NCBI RefSeq assembly: GCF_015694345.1
Contig: NZ_JADQDC010000001.1
Location: 434,001-498,000 of the forward strand
Length of the DNA: 64,000 nt
From: Novosphingobium jiangmenense
Lineage (GTDB): Bacteria > Pseudomonadota > Alphaproteobacteria > Sphingomonadales > Sphingomonadaceae
Direction of reading: 5' to 3'
The number at the start of each line of letters is the position of its first letter. The stretch's first letter is position 1. Both the position numbers and the translations under genes were made by a program. Shown here in pieces: positions 57,850-64,000 of this stretch. The notes under the pieces are model-generated. The model made no database searches and was not told the DNA's origin. It saw only the letters and a program-made list of their open reading frames with translations.

Positions 57850-60632
57850 TAGTCGGCAACCAGCCCCGGCATGACCTTGCGGAAATAGGCTAGGTCAGCC
57901 TTGGCTTCGGGCTTGCCCAACGCATTGCCGATCCACGCACGCAGGTACTGCGTCGAGACCTGCCCCGGCGCGATCTTCAGCGCCGCTTCGGCATCGGCCA
58001 GTGCCGCGACAAGGTTTCCGCTGGCAATCCCGGCCATCGCCCGGCTGTCCAGCACGGCCGAGGCGTTGGACGCCCGCTCCACCGCCTGGTTGCACACATC
58101 CATCATGCCCTCGGTGCCGACGCGGAACCGTGCGCGATACCAGCACGAAGCATTGAGCAGCGAAGTATCGCCCGGCTTCTCCTCGATCAGCGCGTCGATC
58201 TCCTTGAGTCCGTCTGTCCCCTTCCCCGCATAGCCCAGCACGTCCGAACGGACCTGCACCACCGAACTGTGCTCGTCGCCCATGTCGTCATATTCGGCGA
58301 GCAGCTTCAGCGCTTCCTCGCTCTTCCCGGCATAGCCCAGCGTGTCGGCCAGCGTCAGCGCGCTGTCCACCGAGGGCGAGAGCTTCAGCGCCTCGCGCAG
58401 GTCGGCAATCGCCTCGTCCACCCGTCCAAGCTGCCGCTTGAGGTAGCCGCGGCGCATGTAGCTCGCCGCATCCGGCGCAATCGCGATCACCTTGTCATAG
58501 TCGGCAAGCGCTCCTGTCAGGTCATAGGTCCCCGCGCGAAGCCCTGCCCGGGCGACCAGCGCGGTGGCCTGTTCCGCCACCGGCTCGCGCGCAATCGCCT
58601 TGGCATAGGCCTCCTCGACCGGCACCAGCCGCGGCTTGAGCGCGGGTGACTGATAGCGCCACGCCCGCGCGGCGGTCAGCGGCGCGGTCAGGAACGGGAT
58701 CGTATTCTTCAGCCGCAGCGCCTTGGCCTTCTCGGCGGGGATTTCCGCTGCCGGAAGCTCGCCCCCCAGCGACGCATGCTCCTCGGTCACGACCAGCCGC
58801 TGCCCCTCGAGCACGCCCTTGCGCGTCACCGTCATGCCCGCATAAGTCGCTTCGTAGTCGGGCCTGCCACCCAGCTTGAAGCCCGGTTCGTCCACCGGCA
58901 GCAGAACCTCGACTTCCTCGCGCATCCGCCGCGCTGCGCCGAGATCGACCGGAAGTGCCTTCCAGCTTGCCCGGCTGCGATCGAATTCGAAGGCCTCGTT
59001 CGCGCTCGACAGGCCGGACAGGTCCAGCCGCTTGGTGCCGTCCCGACTCGTGAACTGCGTGGTAACGATGCCCTTGACCGTGGCCGTCGCCGTCCCGGTC
59101 TCGGCATCGAAGGTCATGTCGCCCTCGGTCACCAGCCCGCCGTTGCTCGAAAGCACGCCGAACATCGATTGCGCGAAACCATCGATAATCTGCTTCTTCT
59201 GCTCGGCGCTGGCCTGCGCCAGTGCCGCACCGAGGTTGCTGCCGAGCATTCCCTGGAACGTCGTCGTCGCAGTGACCAGCGCCGGAATGTCGATCCCCGC
59301 ACGCTGGTCGATGGTCATCTTGACCACGCCTGAAGGCTGCTGCGGCACGCGCGGCGCGATTGCCATGAGCGGCGCACCCTCGGCGCGGATCGGCAGGGCG
59401 TGGCGGAACGGTGGCACATCGGCCAGCGTGGCGAGGCGCGTGCCGGTGGCGGTGCCGTCCAGCCAGTAGGTCGTGCCCGCGATCTCCGCCCGCACGATCA
59501 CGTGATCGAAGGCGGCGGGCATCGGCAGCGAATCCGGCACGGCGTCCCCGCTCCGGCTGTTCACCGTCACCGCTTCGGCCTTGATCCCCAGAGCCTCGAG
59601 CAGCGACAGCAGCAGCAGAGACTTGGCCTTGCAATCGCCATAGCGCGAGGTCCACGTCTCGGCGGGAGCCTGCGGCACGTAGTTGCCGCCCGCCATGCCG
59701 TTGAGCAGGTAACTCACCTGATCCTGAACCAGCCGCGTCGCCAAGGCCGCGCGGGTCAGCGGATCAGGGCTGGCCGCCGCGATCTTCGCCACTTCCGCCG
59801 CGAGCGGACTGCCCGCCGGAATCGCATCCTTTGTGGAATAGAGCGGCGCAAACACGCGCGAGACCTCGTCCCAGCTGGCGAAGGTCGTCGCCTCTAGCGT
59901 CGGCTGGCGGGTAAAGCGCGATGGCACGCCTGCGGGCATCTCCTCGCGCTTGGCCAGCGGCAGGACCACGTTGACCGTGTGCCACCCGTCCTTGACCGTC
60001 TCTACCGGCGCGCCTGCCGCAGGCCCCGCCTGCCACTTCACCGCCACGCCTTCGGGCCAGGACACGCTCGACCGTGCAAACCCCGCCTCCACCGGCAGCG
60101 TCAGCAGTGGCATGTCGATCTGGACCCTGCCCTGCAGCGCCTTGTCGCGCGTCGTCTGGCTATAGGCGATGCGCAGGACGTCACCCACCTGCAGGCCGGG
60201 GATGGCCAGCGTCGCGGTCAGCAGTCCGTCGATCTGGCGCTGTTCCAGCCCGCGTTCGCGGCGGAGCACCTGATAGCGCGCCCCGCCCTTGAGCACGTCG
60301 ATGACCTTTCCGCCGCGCAGGATCTCGACGCGATGGACGGTGAGGTCGCCCTTGTCGGGCATCCACGAAGCCGTGCTGGTACCGCCCTGCGTCAGCGCCT
60401 CGGGGCTACCCAGCTTGTAGGCCTGGTCGACATAGACCTTGAGCGTATCGCCCTCGATCCGCTGTTGCACGTCGAGCAGCGTGAGCGCCGTGCTGGAGGA
60501 AGTATCGATCTTCGCCGCATCGCGCACTTCGACCCATTTCGGCGCAGGTTCGTAAAGCACGGTCTCACCGGCAAATGCCGGTGCAGTACTGACAAGAAGA
60601 CATGCAACGAACGAAGCGGATCTGGCAGTCAC
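57828..60632 (-). CDS. DUF3857/transglutaminase-like exported protein with TPR region
   Basis: A 934-residue protein with a signal peptide (MTARSASFVACLLVSTAPAF, cleavage near residue 21), a DUF3857 beta domain, and a transglutaminase-like core with Cys334 (SRYGDCKAK), His377 (FDHVIV) and Asp392 (WLDGT). The C-terminal 250 residues are TPR-like helical repeats (DLTGALADYDKVIAIAPDAA and several more). It is probably periplasmic. The start is GTG 60632 with GGGGAA about six bases upstream. The family is common in sphingomonads and Bacteroidetes; its role is unknown and a link to the catabolic genes is not evident. Confidence 0.88.
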   Translation of the reverse strand: MTARSASFVACLLVSTAPAFAGETVLYEPAPKWVEVRDAAKIDTSSSTALTLLDVQQRIEGDTLKVYVDQAYKLGSPEALTQGGTSTASWMPDKGDLTVHRVEILRGGKVIDVLKGGARYQVLRRERGLEQRQIDGLLTATLAIPGLQVGDVLRIAYSQTTRDKALQGRVQIDMPLLTLPVEAGFARSSVSWPEGVAVKWQAGPAAGAPVETVKDGWHTVNVVLPLAKREEMPAGVPSRFTRQPTLEATTFASWDEVSRVFAPLYSTKDAIPAGSPLAAEVAKIAAASPDPLTRAALATRLVQDQVSYLLNGMAGGNYVPQAPAETWTSRYGDCKAKSLLLLSLLEALGIKAEAVTVNSRSGDAVPDSLPMPAAFDHVIVRAEIAGTTYWLDGTATGTRLATLADVPPFRHALPIRAEGAPLMAIAPRVPQQPSGVVKMTIDQRAGIDIPALVTATTTFQGMLGSNLGAALAQASAEQKKQIIDGFAQSMFGVLSSNGGLVTEGDMTFDAETGTATATVKGIVTTQFTSRDGTKRLDLSGLSSANEAFEFDRSRASWKALPVDLGAARRMREEVEVLLPVDEPGFKLGGRPDYEATYAGMTVTRKGVLEGQRLVVTEEHASLGGELPAAEIPAEKAKALRLKNTIPFLTAPLTAARAWRYQSPALKPRLVPVEEAYAKAIAREPVAEQATALVARAGLRAGTYDLTGALADYDKVIAIAPDAASYMRRGYLKRQLGRVDEAIADLREALKLSPSVDSALTLADTLGYAGKSEEALKLLAEYDDMGDEHSSVVQVRSDVLGYAGKGTDGLKEIDALIEEKPGDTSLLNASCWYRARFRVGTEGMMDVCNQAVERASNASAVLDSRAMAGIASGNLVAALADAEAALKIAPGQVSTQYLRAWIGNALGKPEAKADLAYFRKVMPGLVADYARYGLK

Positions 60633-60693
60633 GCAATTCCCCTGTATTCAGAGGGAATACCTGCCCGCTATTGCCAAAGCTGGCAATCGCCGT

Positions 60694-61449
60694 TCACGCG
60701 CCTTTGTCGAGCGCCCGGATCTGCGCCAGCACCATCTCGGCGTGTTCCTTCCGGCAGATCAGCAGATCGGGCATGTACGTATCGGCCTGGTTATAGACCA
60801 GCGGGCTGCCGTCGATGCGGCTGCAGTGCAGGCCATGCGCCAGCGCCACCGCAACCGGCGCGCAGCTGTCCCATTCGAACTGCCCGCCCGAATGGAGGTA
60901 GATGTCGGCGTCGCCGAGGATCACCGCCATGGCCTTGGCCCCGGCGCTGCCCATCGGCACCAGCTCGGCCCCGATCGCTGCGGCAACATCCACCGCCTCG
61001 CGCGCCGGGCGCGTGCGGCTGACGACCATCCGTAGGGTCTCGGGCGCGGGCGGAACTTCGCGAGGCTGGTCCGTGCGCAGGACGATGCCCGCTCCGGGCA
61101 GCGCCACCGCACCAATGCTCGCCACGCCATCAAGGGCGAGGCCGACATGCACCGCCCAGTCGGTGCGCGCCTCGCCATACTCACGCGTGCCGTCCACCGG
61201 ATCGACGATCCACGTGCGCGAGAACTGCAACCGGTCGAGGTTGTCCTTCTCCTCTTCCGACAGCAGCCCGTCCTCGGGCCGCTGTTCGCGCAGGGCGTGG
61301 ACGAGGAACTGGTTGGCCGTGGCATCGCCCGCCTTGCCCAGCGCCTTGAGGCTGAGCATCCCGCTATCGCGCACCGTGATCAGCAGCTTGCCCGCCACTT
61401 CGGCAAGGTGCGCAGCAAGTTCGGCATCGGTCATTGCGAGATCGGTCAT
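60694..61449 (-). CDS. Inositol monophosphatase-family / CysQ-like 3'(2'),5'-bisphosphate nucleotidase
   Basis: A 251-residue lithium-sensitive phosphatase family protein. Metal-site motifs are LLSEEEKDN, DPVDGTREY and the late EWDSCAP. CysQ members hydrolyse PAP, the by-product of PAPS-using sulfotransferases, to AMP. ATG 61449 is chosen (GAGGGG six bases upstream). It is divergent from the LuxR gene. The presence of a sulfotransferase at 11698 in the same island makes the CysQ reading attractive, but inositol phosphatase activity cannot be excluded. Confidence 0.85.
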   Translation of the reverse strand: MTDLAMTDAELAAHLAEVAGKLLITVRDSGMLSLKALGKAGDATANQFLVHALREQRPEDGLLSEEEKDNLDRLQFSRTWIVDPVDGTREYGEARTDWAVHVGLALDGVASIGAVALPGAGIVLRTDQPREVPPAPETLRMVVSRTRPAREAVDVAAAIGAELVPMGSAGAKAMAVILGDADIYLHSGGQFEWDSCAPVAVALAHGLHCSRIDGSPLVYNQADTYMPDLLICRKEHAEMVLAQIRALDKGA

Positions 61450-61502
61450 ATTGGTCCCCTCAGGCTCGGCTTGCAATTCACCGCTCCGCCCCTAAACCAA
61501 AG

Positions 61503-61516
61503 CTCCCATATGGGAG
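61503..61516. promoter_or_regulatory. Perfect 14-bp palindrome covering the LuxR ribosome-binding site
   Basis: CTCCCATATGGGAG is self-complementary, and its right half forms part of the GGGAGG Shine-Dalgarno sequence of the LuxR gene at 61523. It could be an operator or an RNA hairpin that limits translation. Confidence 0.5.
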
Positions 61517-61522
61517 GAAACG

Positions 61523-62632
61523 GTGGCGTTCAATCACAGCGATCAGCAGGAGCTGTTCCTGCCGCTTGTCGAGGGCGTGCATGAAACGCCGCCGTGGGGT
61601 GCGTTCATGCGCAACCTTGTTGCCCGCACTTACGCCCGCCGCGCCTTCCTGATCATCACGCTGGCCAATGCCATGCCGACGCAGGAGCCGACCGTGATCC
61701 ACGTCTCGGCCCCGCGCGCGGTCAAGGAACCGCCGCTCGACTTTCGCCGTCTCAACGCGCTCGACCTGCACCCCTATGGCCAGCTCCGCCCCGGCCGCGT
61801 CTATGGCATCGACGAGATGCTCGATTTCGACAACCCGGCGCGCCTTGCCATGCAGCGCGGCGCGCTGGCCGAAATGGGCATCCGCTATGGCCGCTGGCTG
61901 CGCGTGACGGCAGGCGGCGTGGCCGACGCCTGGCTGCTGCTGGTGCGCGAGCGCGAGGACTTCTCATCCAGCGCCGTCTCCACCCTCGCCGCCATCGGCC
62001 CGCATCTTGCCGCGGGCCTGCGCACGCTTGCCGCGCTGACCGAACTGCGCCTTCAGGCCGCCATGGCTACCGCTGCGCTGGGCCGCCTCGGTGCCGGACA
62101 ACTGGCCTTCGATGCCGGAGGCCGGGTCATGGCCGCAGACCCCCAGTCCGAACGCCTGCTCGCCTTTGCGCCGGCCCCTGACCCACGCGGCGGTCGCCGT
62201 CTGCAAACCCTGCCCGCCGCCGCGCTCGCGCTGGAAAAGGCCTGCACCGCCATAGCCGAGGGCCGAAGCGAGAGCGCCGTCGTGCTGCTCGATCCGGCGC
62301 GTGACCTGCACCTGCTCCTGCGCAAGTGCGACCTCGCCCTGCCCGAACCGCGCGCCATGCCTGCGGTGATCGGCACCCTGCGCCTCGACCTGCGCGAGGA
62401 TGAGCGCGCCGGCACGCTGGTGCTGCGCGACGTCCACGGCCTGTCCGAACGCGAGGCCGCGCTCGCCGAAAAGCTCAGCCGGGGCGAAAGCATCATCGAG
62501 GCCGGCCGCGCCCTGCGCCTGACCGACGAGACCGCGCGCAACTATTCCAAGCGGATCTATGCCAAGACCGGCACGCGCGGCCAGGGCGACCTCGTCCGCG
62601 CGATCCTCAGCGGATTGACGCCGCTCGCCTGA
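61523..62632 (+). CDS. LuxR-family regulator
   Basis: A 369-residue regulator with a C-terminal LuxR helix-turn-helix (LSEREAALAEKLSRGESIIE, AGRALRLTDETARNYSKRIY). The ~290-residue N-terminal region is of no family I can name and contains a PAS-like middle segment (GRLGAGQLAFDAGGRVMAAD). The start is GTG 61523 with GGGAGGAAAC upstream. In layout it resembles TeiR, the LuxR-type activator of testosterone degradation in Comamonas. It is therefore a candidate activator for the island, possibly reading the long dyad. Confidence 0.87.
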   Translation: MAFNHSDQQELFLPLVEGVHETPPWGAFMRNLVARTYARRAFLIITLANAMPTQEPTVIHVSAPRAVKEPPLDFRRLNALDLHPYGQLRPGRVYGIDEMLDFDNPARLAMQRGALAEMGIRYGRWLRVTAGGVADAWLLLVREREDFSSSAVSTLAAIGPHLAAGLRTLAALTELRLQAAMATAALGRLGAGQLAFDAGGRVMAADPQSERLLAFAPAPDPRGGRRLQTLPAAALALEKACTAIAEGRSESAVVLLDPARDLHLLLRKCDLALPEPRAMPAVIGTLRLDLREDERAGTLVLRDVHGLSEREAALAEKLSRGESIIEAGRALRLTDETARNYSKRIYAKTGTRGQGDLVRAILSGLTPLA

Positions 62633-62674
62633 TGCTCTGCGAAATTCGCACTTAAGGCCGTACAGTTTGCGTTT

Positions 62675-62704
62675 CGCGTATCCTCAGGCAATATCCGTTC
62701 CGCA
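62675..62704. promoter_or_regulatory. Long-dyad operator candidate, site 8
   Basis: CGCGTA-N18-TCCGCA matches 10 of 12 arm positions, 23 bases before the start of the EthD-SnoaL gene. It is the only structured element in the 95-base gap after the LuxR gene apart from GCGAA-A-TTCGC at 62639-62649. Confidence 0.5.
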
Positions 62705-62727
62705 TATAACGATAGACCGGAGCGGAC

Positions 62728-63525
62728 ATGATCAAGGCCATCGCACTCCTGCGGCGCAAGCCGGGCCTCACGCGCGAGGCGTTCATCGCCTATTACGAGA
62801 CCCGCCACGCCCCGCTGATCCGCTCGCTCCTGCCGGAAATCGCCGACTATCGCCGCAACTACGTCGACCGCACCGGCGCCTTCGAAAGTACGGTCGCCCC
62901 GATCGATTTCGACAGCGTCACCGAGATGCGCTTCGCCAGCCGCGCCGCCTATGACGCGTTCCTTGTCCGCGCCGCAGATCCGGAAGTCGCGCGCCTGATC
63001 GCCGAGGACGAGGAGAACGTCTTCGACCGCGCCGCCACCCGCATGTTCGTCGTCGACGAAACCCCCGCCGCGTCCACCGCCCCTGCGCTCGACGACCTGC
63101 TGGCGGAACGCGCCATCCGCGAAGGCCTCGCCCGCTTCGCCCGCGTGCTCGACAGCAAGGACTGGCCGGCGCTCGCCGATGTCTTCGCCGCCGACCTGAC
63201 CTTCGACTACGGCCTCGGCGAACAGGCCGGCCTCGATGCGCTGACCACCAACATGCGCCGCTTCCTCGACGTCTGCGGCCCGAGCCAGCACCTGATCGGC
63301 AGCATCACGATCACCGTCGACCCCGGCCAGGCGAGCGCCACCAGCCGCGCCTATGTCCAGGCCCGCCACCAGCGCGCGGGCGACAGCGGCGGCCCAGTGT
63401 TCGACAGCAACGGCGAATATGTCGACCGCTGGGAAAAGCGCCCGCAAGGCTGGCGCATCGTCCGCCGCGATGCGCTCTGGCAGACCCAGAGCGGCGAGGC
63501 GGCGATCATCTGGTCGGGCGCCTGA
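62728..63525 (+). CDS. EthD domain - SnoaL domain fusion protein
   Basis: A 265-residue two-domain protein. Residues 1-110 match the EthD-like dimeric alpha/beta barrel (IKAIALLRRKPGLTREAFIA, YYETRHAPLIRSLLPEIADY). Residues 115-265 are a SnoaL/NTF2-like domain (REGLARFARVLDSKDWPALA, DVFAADLTFDYGLGEQ). EthD proteins accompany P450 systems and some act as small decarboxylases or cyclases; SnoaL domains catalyse isomerisation or dehydration. The fusion suggests two consecutive steps on one substrate. A long-dyad operator precedes it, so it belongs to the regulon. Confidence 0.82.
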   Translation: MIKAIALLRRKPGLTREAFIAYYETRHAPLIRSLLPEIADYRRNYVDRTGAFESTVAPIDFDSVTEMRFASRAAYDAFLVRAADPEVARLIAEDEENVFDRAATRMFVVDETPAASTAPALDDLLAERAIREGLARFARVLDSKDWPALADVFAADLTFDYGLGEQAGLDALTTNMRRFLDVCGPSQHLIGSITITVDPGQASATSRAYVQARHQRAGDSGGPVFDSNGEYVDRWEKRPQGWRIVRRDALWQTQSGEAAIIWSGA

Positions 63526-63537
63526 TCGGGAGGCTGA

Positions 63538-64000
63538 TCAGCCCCCGCGCGATACCGGAATCAGCGCACCACTGATGTTGCGCGCAGCAGGCGAGGCAAG
63601 GAACACGATCACCTTCGCCAGCGAGGCCGGCTGCACCCACTGCGAGAAGTCCGCATCGGGCATGTCGGCGCGGTTGACCGGCGTATCGATCACGCTCGGC
63701 AGCACCGCGTTTACGGTGCAATCCGTGCCCGCCAGTTCGGCGGCAAGGCTCTCGGTCAGCTTGTGCACGGCCTGCTTGGACGCGGCATAGGCACCCATGC
63801 CCGCCCCTGCGACCAGCGCCGAACCCGCACCGATGTTGACGATCGCCGCGCCAGCCGTCTCGCGCAGAACCGGCAGCGCCGCGCTGGTCATCGTCACGCA
63901 AGTCGTCGCGTTCATCGCGAACATGCGGGCAAAGGTGGCAGGCGCGGTGTCGCCCACCGTCTCCCAGGTGAAGCCACCCGCCACGTTGACCAGCACGTCC
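63538..64000 (-). CDS. Short-chain dehydrogenase/reductase, partial
   Basis: The C-terminal ~154 residues of an SDR that enters from the right edge. NVAGG stands at the NNAG position, AAIVNIGAGSA holds the catalytic Ser region, YAASKQAVHKL the Tyr-x3-Lys motif, and NAVLPSVIDTP the following loop. The N-terminal cofactor motif is outside the window. It is convergent with the EthD-SnoaL gene with a 12-base gap. The substrate is unknown. Confidence 0.88.
   Translation of the reverse strand, partial: DVLVNVAGGFTWETVGDTAPATFARMFAMNATTCVTMTSAALPVLRETAGAAIVNIGAGSALVAGAGMGAYAASKQAVHKLTESLAAELAGTDCTVNAVLPSVIDTPVNRADMPDADFSQWVQPASLAKVIVFLASPAARNISGALIPVSRGG

Noticed and set aside
60636..60656. ATTCCC/GGGAAT inverted repeat before the transglutaminase-like gene
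   Set aside because: Short arms with an 11-base spacer and no second example; not distinguishable from chance.
62640..62655. CACTTAA at 62649 as a short-palindrome site
   Set aside because: Only the right half resembles the motif; the left half does not pair.
1..64000. Search for tRNA, rRNA, CRISPR arrays, insertion sequences and integrases
   Set aside because: No CCA-ending cloverleaf, rRNA stretch, spaced repeat array or transposase/integrase motif was seen on reading the window, so mobile-island status is not supported directly.

Overview
The window is a 64 kb stretch of GC-rich bacterial chromosome that reads as a sphingomonad (Novosphingobium/Sphingobium-like alphaproteobacterium). The gene families, short ATGA/GTGA gene overlaps, a TonB-dependent receptor and a GC-rich intergenic hairpin repeat all fit; the genus is inference. 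I see no rRNA, tRNA, CRISPR array or transposase.

The content is almost entirely one catabolic island for a steroid-like polycyclic substrate. Left part (1-21.7 kb): ipdAB-type CoA-transferase, an extradiol dioxygenase and an SDR, divergent from a 3-ketosteroid-Delta4-dehydrogenase-like flavoprotein; then an aldo/keto reductase, a TIM-barrel isomerase, a P450 with its ferredoxin, a GMC oxidoreductase with an alcohol dehydrogenase, a sulfotransferase with a Coq4-like protein, an AraC regulator, an operon of second extradiol dioxygenase, HsaA-like hydroxylase and KshA-like Rieske oxygenase, an amidohydrolase, and a possible 2OG-type oxygenase with a divergent TetR.

Middle part (21.7-41.6 kb): an intergenic repeat, a small secreted protein, a TetR, a beta-glucosidase (GH3) and alpha-L-rhamnosidase (GH78) pair, two acyl-CoA dehydrogenases, a LysR gene, and a CoA-thioester set (crotonase, CaiB-type CoA-transferase, aldehyde dehydrogenase, hydroxyisobutyrate-dehydrogenase-like enzyme). 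These are followed by two SDRs with a VOC protein, divergent from an acyl-CoA ligase, an esterase and an Lrp-type regulator.

Right part (41.6-64 kb): a TonB-dependent receptor, two HAPMO-type Baeyer-Villiger monooxygenases (the first broken by a one-base frameshift), an extended-SDR reductase, a TetR, and a full meta-cleavage operon in the order hydroxylase, hydrolase, hydratase, acylating aldehyde dehydrogenase, aldolase, SDR, SRPBCC, SnoaL. Then come a transglutaminase-like secreted protein, a CysQ-like phosphatase, a LuxR regulator, an EthD-SnoaL fusion and a partial SDR.

The parts appear to be co-regulated. A long dyad, TGCGTA-N18-TACGCA, occurs with exactly 18 bp spacing in eight promoter regions spread over the whole window. 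A second palindrome, GTAAGTG-NN-CACTTAC, occurs in five. These two candidate operators, read by eye, are the most interesting observation here. The working model is a steroid or steroid-glycoside regulon: uptake by the TonB receptor, possible deglycosylation by GH3/GH78, oxidation by P450, Baeyer-Villiger, GMC and KSTD enzymes, A/B-ring opening by Rieske, hydroxylase, extradiol dioxygenase and HsaD, side-product degradation by HsaE/G/F, and C/D-ring breakdown by IpdAB and acyl-CoA enzymes.
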